From: Helicobacter hepaticus ATCC 51449
GTDB lineage: Bacteria; Campylobacterota; Campylobacteria; Campylobacterales; Helicobacteraceae
NCBI RefSeq assembly: GCF_000007905.1
Contig: NC_004917.1
Coordinates: 372,001 to 436,000, forward strand
Reading direction: 5' to 3'
Length of the DNA stretch: 64,000 nt
Shown: piece after piece, positions 56,134 through 64,000 of the stretch
Numbering within the stretch: position 1 is the first letter of the stretch
Layout: the number at the start of each line of letters is the position of its first letter
The notes under the pieces: model-generated
The model's input: only the letters and a program-made list of their open reading frames with translations
Databases searched by the model: none
What the model was told of the DNA's origin: nothing
Position numbers and translations under genes: made by a program

Positions 56134-57231
56134 TTATTGTCCTATTGCGGCACTTTTTTGCTTACTTTTAGAATCTACCCAAATATTTGGCACTGCCCCA
56201 CCGGGTGTAAGGAAAATTTGTGCATTTGTATTTTCTTTCAATGCTTCATTAAATTTTCCTTGTGTTTCAATTTGTCGTAAATCAAGCAAACGTTGCGAAA
56301 GACTTTCATTTACAAGTCGGTTTGCTTCACTTTGACCTTTTGCTTCAATCTCTAAAGCATCAGCCTTACCTTTTGCACGCTCACGCAAAGCATTTGCTTC
56401 TTCTTTAGCTTTTTGTGCGTCTCTTTTTGCAAGCTCAACGCCTTCAATACGCGTTTTAACTTGCTCTGGCAATACAATCTCGCGGAGTTGAATTGATACG
56501 AGTTTTACAGGTTGATTAGGCGTAGCATCAAGTTTGCTTTTAAATCCTGTATAGATAAGACTTGCTACCTCATCGCGTTTAGTAGGGAGCTCCTCTGTGG
56601 GATAATTCCCTACTGCACTTCGCACTACATCACGAATAACGGGATTTATAATTTTTTGCTCCCATAAAGTGCCATATTCTGCAATAGTTGCAGGAACTTT
56701 ATCACGCTCAAGCTGATATTGCACAGTAAGTTCAATAGAAATCGTCATACCACTTGTATCCATAACATTTATCGCATCGTTACGCAATATACTCTGCTCT
56801 CGTCCCACATTTCCCATATCTTCACTACGAGAAAAGTTAATAGTCCTCACTTTTGCATCTACAAGGATTACATCTTGAATGATAGGCACAAAAAAGTGCA
56901 ATCCGGGGTCAAGAGGCTTTGGGTCATATTTCCCTGTAGTTACCTTAATCCCTACTTCTCCAGCATTAACAATCACAAATGGACGTGCTGCAATAAAAAT
57001 AATAATTAACAACACAATAGCCACAAGCACGCCAAGAGACTTGCCACTTGGCATAGATGGCATAGGGAGAGATTCTATATTGAATCCACCATTATTATTT
57101 CCCCGATTATTATTACCATTTGGACGATTACCACCATTACCACCCTTTGGTGATTCATTTTTAGATTCAGCTTTGTTTTCATCAAGCTGTGCACGTTTTT
57201 TCTTTAGATGTTCATTTAAATCAATAGGCAT
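56134..57231 (-). CDS. SPFH/band-7 membrane protein (HflK/prohibitin-like)
   Basis: 365 residues from the ATG at 57231, which has AAGGAG ahead and follows the ilvE stop; a start at 57249 would lie inside ilvE. A charged, Asn/Gly-rich N-terminus (GGNGGNRPNGNNNRGNNN) precedes one membrane helix (about 52-72), then a band-7 domain (VNAGEVGIKVTTGKYDPKPL to about residue 260) and a coiled coil rich in Ala, Glu and Lys. Such proteins form ring assemblies that organise membrane domains or proteases such as FtsH. Precise role unknown here. Confidence 0.85.
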   Translation of the reverse strand: MPIDLNEHLKKKRAQLDENKAESKNESPKGGNGGNRPNGNNNRGNNNGGFNIESLPMPSMPSGKSLGVLVAIVLLIIIFIAARPFVIVNAGEVGIKVTTGKYDPKPLDPGLHFFVPIIQDVILVDAKVRTINFSRSEDMGNVGREQSILRNDAINVMDTSGMTISIELTVQYQLERDKVPATIAEYGTLWEQKIINPVIRDVVRSAVGNYPTEELPTKRDEVASLIYTGFKSKLDATPNQPVKLVSIQLREIVLPEQVKTRIEGVELAKRDAQKAKEEANALRERAKGKADALEIEAKGQSEANRLVNESLSQRLLDLRQIETQGKFNEALKENTNAQIFLTPGGAVPNIWVDSKSKQKSAAIGQ

Positions 57232-57232
57232 T

Positions 57233-58165
57233 TTATTTCTCCTTGTCAATATAAGTCAAATAGTGTTGATAACGAGGATTCTCTCCATTTACAATAGCAA
57301 AATATGCTTTTTGAAGTGATTTTGTAATCTCTCCTGCTGTGCCATTTCCAATGACACGCGCATCAAGCTCACGCACAGGCGTAATCTCTGCTGCTGTGCC
57401 TGTAAAAAAAGCTTCATCAGCGATATATACCTCATCGCGTGTAATATTTCGCTCCTCAAATGGTATTCCCATATCCTTAGCAATTTCTATGGTTGTTGCT
57501 TGAGTAATAGATTCTAAAGTATTTGCGTGTGGTGGTGTAATAAGCTTACCATTTCGCACGATAAAAAAGCACTCACCACTCCCTTCCGCTACAAAACCAT
57601 TATCATCAAGGAGCAACGCCTCATCGCAACCGCAAGAAAGCGCCTCGTGCTTTGCCATTTGAGAGTTGAGATAATTAGCAGCTACCTTTGCCTTACCCAT
57701 AAAAGCTTTTGCAGGATTGCGGACAAAAGAACTTGTTTTCACTTTAATGCCATTATTAATGCCCTCTTCGCCAAGATATGCACCCCATTCCCACGCAGCA
57801 ATCGCTACATTTACAGGTGCATTAATATGACTAACACCCATTACACCATACCCTAAATATATGAGAGGACGAATATAAACATTGCCATTATAATCACTTT
57901 TATTTGCCCTCAAAAGCTCTATTTGGGCTTTTTCTAATTCTTCTTGTGTATAAGGAGACTTAATACATACAATTTTAGCAGAATCTAAAAGTCGTTTGGT
58001 ATGGTCCTTTAAGCGAAAAATGGCTAGTCCTTGTTTTGTCATATATGCTCTTGTGCCTTCAAATAAGGCATTACCATAATGTAATGTATGGCTTAAAACG
58101 TGTGTCGTAGCTTCAGCCCACGGCACAAGAACACCATCTTTCCAAATAAATTGCGCTTCTTTCAT
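57233..58165 (-). CDS. ilvE: branched-chain amino acid aminotransferase
   Basis: 310 residues, PLP fold type IV. Start of HTLHYGNALFEGTRAY typical; the Lys that binds PLP lies in MGKAKVAANYLNSQMAKHEA; EGSGECFFIVRNGKLITPP and FFTGTAAEITPV complete the signature. Transfers amino groups in leucine, isoleucine and valine synthesis. The band-7 gene begins within two bases of its stop, so they share a transcript. Confidence 0.94.
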   Translation of the reverse strand: MKEAQFIWKDGVLVPWAEATTHVLSHTLHYGNALFEGTRAYMTKQGLAIFRLKDHTKRLLDSAKIVCIKSPYTQEELEKAQIELLRANKSDYNGNVYIRPLIYLGYGVMGVSHINAPVNVAIAAWEWGAYLGEEGINNGIKVKTSSFVRNPAKAFMGKAKVAANYLNSQMAKHEALSCGCDEALLLDDNGFVAEGSGECFFIVRNGKLITPPHANTLESITQATTIEIAKDMGIPFEERNITRDEVYIADEAFFTGTAAEITPVRELDARVIGNGTAGEITKSLQKAYFAIVNGENPRYQHYLTYIDKEK

Positions 58166-58202
58166 AGAAAACCCCTCATTGTATTTTAAAATAATGCTGT
58201 GG

Positions 58203-58208
58203 ATTGTA
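58203..58208 (-). promoter_or_regulatory. candidate -10 element for ilvE
   Basis: TACAAT on the minus strand, 38 bases before the ilvE ATG. Confidence 0.35.
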
Positions 58209-58297
58209 GCAAAAGTTTCCTAACTTTCCTAAGCAGCCTTTAATAAAACAAAGCTTTTTATGCAAAATCTAATAATAAATTCTTCAAATGCCCTATT

Positions 58298-59770
58298 TTA
58301 AAGCTCAAGTGTTTTGATTTCGCTTAAAGAAAGAAGTGCAAAATTTGTTTCTTTATTGCGCTTAGATTCTTTACCGATTTTTATGATAGATGCAGGTTTT
58401 TGAAATCTAAGTTCAGAATCAATATAGATAAGTTCAAAGGCTTGACGATTCACAGCACTGAAATATTCAATCTCCTTTTGGAAAATCACAACATTATGAA
58501 ATTTACTTGCAGCCATAATTTTAATTTTAAGCTCCAAACCAAAATCTGGATTATCTGTAAAAATCAAAAAGTGCTTAGCATTTTTTTGCATATATCTATT
58601 ATAATACTGATATACAGCATATTCATTATCACGTAGCTTTGCTTTATCAAGCATTTTAGTATGATTACCTAAAAAAGTCATTGAACAAAAAGGGCTGTTA
58701 AGATTATGCTTAAAAAATACATTTTTAATAGCAAGTGAAGCCATACCGAGTTTCCAAAGTTTATTATCAATATGTGTAGCACAAACGTCCATAGCATCTT
58801 TTGTTTTATTAACAAGAAGGTCATACATTTTATTAAATACACTTTCAAATTTTGCAAGATTCTCTTTTTTAAAATTTTCAGAGAGAGATTTAAGCCTTTC
58901 AAAAGTTTCAGTGATAACTTTAATATCAGCTTCCGCATTGGCTATAACATTCATCGTGCGCTTTTTTTTCTCTTCTAACGCTTGTGGGTCACCTTTTTTT
59001 GCATCAATTTTAGATTGAATTGAGCGCAACTCCATAGAACCTACACGAATTTTATTTTGCATAGAAAGCTTTTGTTCATTAAAATTTTCTATTGCTCTTA
59101 ATACGCCCTTATAGTGATACTGCACATCAAGAAAACATTCTTGATAAATCTTATCGGCTGTAAGGTTAGTATTAACCTGAAACTGCTTATAGGAATATTC
59201 TAGTTTTTTAAGTATCTGCAAATCATCAGCAAAATTATCAATGGTTACGTGTCGGTCATTAAAGACTAAAAAATCAATTGCTTTTGAAAGATAAGGTTTG
59301 AGAATAATGTAATTAATGCGTGTCTGTGGCTCATTTTGTTCACTTTCCATTCCTTCAATGGAGTTAAGAGCATTAAATTCTGCTTGAAAATAATTCTTTA
59401 TTGTATCTTGAATAGGTGTGCTAAGCTCAATACTATTAAGCTTATAATAATCTGTCTCTTCAAAAATCTGTTTGGCAATATTTCCTTGCGCATCAGATTC
59501 TTTACTCTTAAGCTCTTCATCAGTATTAGTGCGCCAAAAGTCAATCTCTCGTAAAAGTCCTCCTTCTGGAAAATGCTGATATTTTGAAGCTTTACAGCTT
59601 GTAACTATGTTTCCATCATCATCAAGCCGAAACTCAACAAGCATACCTGTGCTTGGCATCATTCGCTGGTCGTGCCAATTTTTCCCACGCAATTCAAAAA
59701 TTTTTTTGTTAGCATTAATAATAACACCATTTTTTGTTTGGTTTGAATATCTCAATATTTTACCATGCAC
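58298..59770 (-). CDS. hypothetical protein with N-terminal cold-shock-like domain and coiled coil
   Basis: 490 residues. The first 60 residues (GKILRYSNQTKNGVIINANK, then VEFRLDDDGNIVTS) look like a small OB-fold/cold-shock-type nucleic-acid-binding domain. A long helical region follows, with coiled-coil stretches between about 200 and 330 (KIRVGSMELRSIQSKIDAKK, then ADIKVITETFERLKSLSENF). The C-terminal 160 residues form a probable alpha/beta domain. There is no signal or membrane segment. Not assigned to a function; RNA binding is a guess from the N-terminus. Confidence 0.6.
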   Translation of the reverse strand: MHGKILRYSNQTKNGVIINANKKIFELRGKNWHDQRMMPSTGMLVEFRLDDDGNIVTSCKASKYQHFPEGGLLREIDFWRTNTDEELKSKESDAQGNIAKQIFEETDYYKLNSIELSTPIQDTIKNYFQAEFNALNSIEGMESEQNEPQTRINYIILKPYLSKAIDFLVFNDRHVTIDNFADDLQILKKLEYSYKQFQVNTNLTADKIYQECFLDVQYHYKGVLRAIENFNEQKLSMQNKIRVGSMELRSIQSKIDAKKGDPQALEEKKKRTMNVIANAEADIKVITETFERLKSLSENFKKENLAKFESVFNKMYDLLVNKTKDAMDVCATHIDNKLWKLGMASLAIKNVFFKHNLNSPFCSMTFLGNHTKMLDKAKLRDNEYAVYQYYNRYMQKNAKHFLIFTDNPDFGLELKIKIMAASKFHNVVIFQKEIEYFSAVNRQAFELIYIDSELRFQKPASIIKIGKESKRNKETNFALLSLSEIKTLEL

Positions 59771-59828
59771 TTTTGCGCTCCTTCACTCTAAAGCTCTAAA
59801 ACTAGTTTTGTATCTTAAATTATGGAGA

Positions 59829-59834
59829 ATTATA
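59829..59834 (-). promoter_or_regulatory. candidate -10 element for the 58298-59770 gene
   Basis: TATAAT on the minus strand, 59 bases before the start codon at 59770. It diverges from the candidate ftsK promoter. Confidence 0.4.
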
Positions 59835-59892
59835 ACTCAATAAAAATAAAAAAAAAATATAATCCATAAATGAGTTATCAAAGTCTTTATGA

Positions 59893-59898
59893 TATAAT
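59893..59898 (+). promoter_or_regulatory. candidate -10 element for ftsK
   Basis: A perfect TATAAT about 106 bases upstream of the proposed AUA start of ftsK, giving a leader of roughly 100 bases. Confidence 0.45.
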
Positions 59899-60003
59899 AC
59901 AAATTTTATCTCAAATCAACACAAAATTATAATCCCACATCAAAATTATCATTATTGAGGGCAGATTAATTTAGGAGTTGAAAGGAATAACAAAGGATAT
60001 CTC

Positions 60004-62976
60004 ATAAAAAAATTATATTTTTACATTGGGCTTAATATTGTTCTACTTTTTCTTTGTGTAGCGACTATTTTTGGTGATTATGGGCTTGTAGGCGATTTTG
60101 GCACACGTTTTGCTCATCTTAATATCGGGATCTTCGGTTATATCGCCTATGTGTATCCGCTCTTTTTGTTTTATCCCACATATTGCCTCTATAAAAACAC
60201 AAGGCTTACTTTCAGGCGACTTGAACTCATTGTATCTTTTTCGCTTTTTTTTGTAGCGTTATTGATTTTACAATCCCTACTCTTTCATAAAGGCTCTTTT
60301 GGCACTAGCCTTCTACTCTTTTTAAAAGGCTACATTGGCTACTTTGGCGTATGGGTGCTTGATTTATTCTTTTTTCTTTTTTCGTGGCTTATCTCCACAA
60401 AGCATAACATTGATTTACTTTTAAAACAAATGCAAAATAAGATTCTTATGGGATTTGATTTTTTTAAACATATTACCACTTCATCTTATATTTTCACCAA
60501 GAAAGTTCTAACACATTTTATTACAAGTATTACACCATCCATACAAAGACTTTTTGCAAAAAATACACAAGATGTGCTTGATTTACAAACTGCTACACAA
60601 GAGCAAACCACACGGGCACATTATGATTTTAAAGATGTTATTGTAGAAGAGACTTTTGATGAAATGCGCCCTGATTCTCCCTCGCAAACAGAATCTGCCC
60701 ATACAGAATCCACAAATATGGCTACACAACCTTCATTAGATACTTTAGAGCCTATAATATCGCCCACTCCTCAAACATCTCAATTACAAATTGTTGAAGC
60801 CTCTGAAGACACAAACTTAGAAGATTTTTTCAAAAATCAAGTTGCAAAACATTTTGATATGCTCCAAAATCTTAAACTTTATCAGCATACTGCTCTTTCC
60901 GAACCAGCACTTAAATATTCCGAATCTAAGCCTACCATACCCACACAAGAATCCACTCTACCTCAAGAATCTACACCATCACAAACTGATACTCTTTTCC
61001 AAACATCACATACCAAAGAGATTTCCACACCTCCTCCACGTCCGATTAATCCTAATGTATTCTTACAAACTGCTCCCAAACAAGAATCTATAACTCCCAT
61101 TCATATTAAAAATGAAAACATAAGAGCTGCCACGCAAGAATCCACACAATCAAAACAAGATTCTCATACAAATACAACACTTTTTGATTATGCCGAATAT
61201 GATGATAATCTCCAAACACAAATGCCACAATTCACACCATTTTCACTGCTTACACCTATGCAATCAGAGGTTCAACCCTCTATCCCAACTAAACAAAATA
61301 CAATACCTCAACATACGCAAAACTCTATACAACCAAATACGCAAGATACTGCCTCTCACACTATGGCACAAACACTCAATATTAATATTCAAGAGATACC
61401 GACAAGTAACATCGATTGGGTAGATTCTATTGTGCAAGAAATCCCACAAGAGCAAAAACCAAAACCTCAACCAAGTAAAATTCAAGTAACAGAGATTGCT
61501 GAAAATAAAGCACTGCTTGATAATCTTGAATATGGCAAAGTCAATAAACCGCTTCATTTTAAGCTTCCCCCTATAAGTCTCCTTAATCAACCATTTGAAG
61601 AAAAAAATGAGATTGATGAGAGCGAAATTGATAGAAAAATAGAAGATTTATTAGCAAAGCTCAAAATGTTCCGCGTAGAGGGAGATATTGTGCGCACTTA
61701 TTCGGGTCCTATTGTTACAACTTTTGAATTTCGCCCAGCACCACATATCAAAGTAAGTAAAATTCTCACTCTTGAAGATGACTTAGCTATGGCATTACGT
61801 GCGCGTTCAATACGTATCCAAGCTCCTATTCCGGGAAAAGATGTAGTAGGAATTGAAATTCCTAATAACACAATGCAGACAATTTATTTACGTGAAGTCT
61901 TAGCATCTGATTTATTTAAGACTTCCACTTCGCCACTTACTCTTGCACTTGGTAAAGATATTATTGGCAATCCTTTTATCACAGATTTAAAAAAAGCTCC
62001 TCATCTGCTTATTGCAGGGACCACAGGAAGTGGCAAGAGTGTAGGAATTAATGCAATGATTCTCTCTTTGCTTTATAAAAATTCGCCCGATAATCTCAAA
62101 CTCCTTATGATTGACCCAAAAAAAGTAGAATTTAGTATATACGCAGATATTCCTCATCTTATCACACCTATTATTACACAACCCAAAAAGGCCATTGTAG
62201 GTTTAAATAGTGCTGTAGCTGAAATGGATAGACGATATGACTTAATGAGCGAAATGCGCGCTAAAGACATTGATAGTTATAACAACAAAGTATTAAATGA
62301 GGGTGGGAAGAAATTCCCTTATCTTGTAATTATTATTGATGAATTGGCTGATTTAATGATGACAGGAGGCAAAGAAGTAGAATTTTCTCTTGCTCGGATT
62401 GCTCAAATGGGACGTGCTTGTGGCATACATATTATTGTAGCGACCCAACGTCCAAGCGTTGATGTTGTTACAGGACTAATTAAAACAAATCTCCCATCAC
62501 GCATTAGCTATAAGGTTGGCAGTAAAATAGATTCTAAAGTTATTCTTGATACTTTTGGCGCAGAATCTTTGCTTGGCAAGGGTGATATGCTCTTTACTCC
62601 GCCTCGCGAAGGTGGAGTAATACGTTTGCACGCACCTTGGAATACAGAAGAAGAAATTGAAAAAGTTGTTGAATTTATTAAATCACAACAAAATGTGGAA
62701 TATGATAAAAATTTTATGCTTGATGAAAAAGAGAATCTTATGAGCGAAAACACAGAGAATCTTAATAACGAGAATAACGATTTGCTCACAGAGGCAAAAA
62801 ATATTATCTTACAAGATAAAAAGACATCTGCAAGTTATTTACAAAGAAGATTGTCCATTGGCTACAACAAAGCAGCAAATATTGTTGAGCAGCTTGAACG
62901 AGAGGGCTTTTTATCTACGCCTAATGTAAAAGGTGTGCGAGAGATATTAGGAGATAGCTCTTTTAAAAATGATTAA
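60004..62976 (+). CDS. ftsK: DNA translocase FtsK, probable AUA start
   Basis: Septal DNA pump that clears and segregates the terminus. The first in-frame ATG (60151) would begin inside a membrane helix and lose the first one. The frame is open upstream, and ATA at 60004 lies six bases after AAAGGA (59992-59997), giving 990 residues that start with KKLYFYIGLNIVLLFL. Four membrane helices (to about residue 140), a long Thr/Gln/Ser/Pro-rich linker (about 190-500), then the motor: GTTGSGKSVGINAM (about 672), IIIDELADLMM, QRPSVDVVTGLIKTNLPSR, and a C-terminal gamma domain (TSASYLQRRLSIGYNKAANI) that reads KOPS-type sites. Confidence 0.88.
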   Translation: MKKLYFYIGLNIVLLFLCVATIFGDYGLVGDFGTRFAHLNIGIFGYIAYVYPLFLFYPTYCLYKNTRLTFRRLELIVSFSLFFVALLILQSLLFHKGSFGTSLLLFLKGYIGYFGVWVLDLFFFLFSWLISTKHNIDLLLKQMQNKILMGFDFFKHITTSSYIFTKKVLTHFITSITPSIQRLFAKNTQDVLDLQTATQEQTTRAHYDFKDVIVEETFDEMRPDSPSQTESAHTESTNMATQPSLDTLEPIISPTPQTSQLQIVEASEDTNLEDFFKNQVAKHFDMLQNLKLYQHTALSEPALKYSESKPTIPTQESTLPQESTPSQTDTLFQTSHTKEISTPPPRPINPNVFLQTAPKQESITPIHIKNENIRAATQESTQSKQDSHTNTTLFDYAEYDDNLQTQMPQFTPFSLLTPMQSEVQPSIPTKQNTIPQHTQNSIQPNTQDTASHTMAQTLNINIQEIPTSNIDWVDSIVQEIPQEQKPKPQPSKIQVTEIAENKALLDNLEYGKVNKPLHFKLPPISLLNQPFEEKNEIDESEIDRKIEDLLAKLKMFRVEGDIVRTYSGPIVTTFEFRPAPHIKVSKILTLEDDLAMALRARSIRIQAPIPGKDVVGIEIPNNTMQTIYLREVLASDLFKTSTSPLTLALGKDIIGNPFITDLKKAPHLLIAGTTGSGKSVGINAMILSLLYKNSPDNLKLLMIDPKKVEFSIYADIPHLITPIITQPKKAIVGLNSAVAEMDRRYDLMSEMRAKDIDSYNNKVLNEGGKKFPYLVIIIDELADLMMTGGKEVEFSLARIAQMGRACGIHIIVATQRPSVDVVTGLIKTNLPSRISYKVGSKIDSKVILDTFGAESLLGKGDMLFTPPREGGVIRLHAPWNTEEEIEKVVEFIKSQQNVEYDKNFMLDEKENLMSENTENLNNENNDLLTEAKNIILQDKKTSASYLQRRLSIGYNKAANIVEQLEREGFLSTPNVKGVREILGDSSFKND

Positions 62977-63031
62977 TAAGTGTTTAATTTAAACTTATAA
63001 AATCTCACAATTAAATGCTAAGGAGTATTTT

Positions 63032-64000
63032 ATGAAGTATGCAAGTATATATTTCTTTGTCAGTGCGCTATTTATGACTCATATTTTAGCTATTGAATTT
63101 CAAGAAGCGCCCACAATCCAAAAACGTGTTAATCCTCAACAAAATAGCGATACACTCTACTCTTTTAACTCCTCCATAGAAAGTGCAAAAAAAGCTGTTG
63201 TAAATATTTCTACACAAAAAAATGTCAGCAATCAACTTCCTAATCATCCGATGTTTAATGACCCATTTTTTAAGCAATTTTTTGGTGATATTTATGGACA
63301 GATTCCCAAAGAACGTGTAGAACGTAGTTTGGGAAGTGGCGTAATTATTTCAAATGATGGATACATTATTACAAACAATCACGTGATTGAAGACGCCGAC
63401 AAAGTGCTTGTTTCACTTTCTGATAGCACAAAAGAATACACTGCTAAAGTCATTGGCACAGATGCACGAAGCGATTTGGCGGTGATTAAAATTGAACAAA
63501 AAAACCTATCTCCTATCACTTTTGCCCAAAGTAGCAATGTTCTTATAGGCGATGTAGTGTTTGCTATTGGGAATCCTTTTGGCGTAGGTGAAACAATTAC
63601 ACAAGGTATTGTCTCTGCACTCAATAAAAGTGGTATTGGCATCAATGATTATGAAAATTTTATCCAAACTGATGCCTCAATCAATCCGGGTAATTCAGGT
63701 GGAGCATTAGTGGATTCTCGGGGAGCGCTCATTGGGATTAATACGGCTATCCTCTCGCGCACAGGAGGTAATCACGGTGTAGGTTTTGCAATACCTTCAG
63801 ATATGGCAAAAAAAATCGCCAAAGAACTCATTGAAAAAGGTGGGATTAAACGTGGATTCTTAGGCGTAGGAATCCAAGATATTAATAATGATATTAAAGA
63901 AAGTTATGGAGATAATAGTGGTGCAGTGGTTATTAGCCTAGAGCCTCAGTCTCCAGCAGCAAAAGCAGGGCTTATGGTGTGGGATTTAATCACTCACGTT
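63032..64000 (+). CDS. htrA: HtrA/DegP-type periplasmic serine protease, 3' end outside window
   Basis: The frame is open from the ATG at 63032 (AAGGAG ahead) to the window edge, 323 codons. A signal peptide (about 1-21, ending HILA) is followed by a trypsin-like domain with the complete triad: NNHVIEDADKV (His, about residue 115), SDLAVIKI (Asp, about 147), INPGNSGGALVD (Ser, about 219). The start of a PDZ domain follows (GFLGVGIQDI, then SPAAKAGLMVWDLI). It degrades or refolds misfolded envelope proteins; the H. pylori homologue is also secreted and cleaves host junction proteins. Confidence 0.93.
   Translation, partial: MKYASIYFFVSALFMTHILAIEFQEAPTIQKRVNPQQNSDTLYSFNSSIESAKKAVVNISTQKNVSNQLPNHPMFNDPFFKQFFGDIYGQIPKERVERSLGSGVIISNDGYIITNNHVIEDADKVLVSLSDSTKEYTAKVIGTDARSDLAVIKIEQKNLSPITFAQSSNVLIGDVVFAIGNPFGVGETITQGIVSALNKSGIGINDYENFIQTDASINPGNSGGALVDSRGALIGINTAILSRTGGNHGVGFAIPSDMAKKIAKELIEKGGIKRGFLGVGIQDINNDIKESYGDNSGAVVISLEPQSPAAKAGLMVWDLITHV

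Overview
The window is low-GC, gene-dense DNA from an epsilonproteobacterium, very probably an enterohepatic Helicobacter close to or identical with H. hepaticus. The evidence is a complete Helicobacter-type urease operon with a fused UreA (gamma plus beta) and a UreI urea channel, an adjacent nickel ABC transporter with a fused NikC-NikD, and the soj/spo0J - ATP synthase - Tol/Pal gene order. The species name is inference. The two edges cut galE (5' end missing) and an htrA-type protease gene (3' end missing).

Left arm, 1-9.5 kb: an accessory region. After galE come three unrecognised proteins, a PAAR-like protein, and a tightly overlapping array in which small membrane-anchored, immunity-like proteins alternate with proteins that share the N-terminus of a class 3 lipase. 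Only the first lipase copy reaches the GHSLGG nucleophile motif; the other four are shorter. The array reads as a type VI-style effector/immunity locus that has grown and been cut back by recombination. 9.5-16.1 kb: an XRE-type regulator divergent from a 2-methylcitrate cycle operon (prpE, prpB, prpC, prpD), with a perfect 12-bp inverted repeat between them. 16.1-19.9 kb: unknown proteins, including two related modules (membrane protein plus tiny overlapping ORF), one of them broken, a zinc-ribbon membrane protein and an exported MORN-variant repeat protein.

19.9-32.7 kb: ureA-ureB-ureI-ureE-ureF-ureG-ureH, meeting tail to tail the nikA-nikB-nikCD-nikE operon, with a divergent TonB-dependent receptor. 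Together these would bring nickel across both membranes and insert it into urease. A SlyD with a Cys/His/Gly-rich nickel-binding tail lies further on at 47 kb.

32.7-64 kb: the conserved chromosome: proB, fmt, birA; soj/spo0J; the F1Fo ATP synthase genes; tolQ/tolR/tolA-like, tolB, pal, cpoB-like; slyD; a selenocysteine tRNA (selC); fliQ, murB; secG, frr, thrS, infC, rpmI, rplT; a metallophosphoesterase; a membrane protein gene with an apparent frameshift; hisIE; a band-7 protein; ilvE; a coiled-coil protein of unknown role; ftsK, whose true start appears to be a rare AUA codon; and the htrA-like gene. I saw no rRNA, CRISPR array, insertion sequence or prophage. No stretch longer than about 300 bases lacks a gene.
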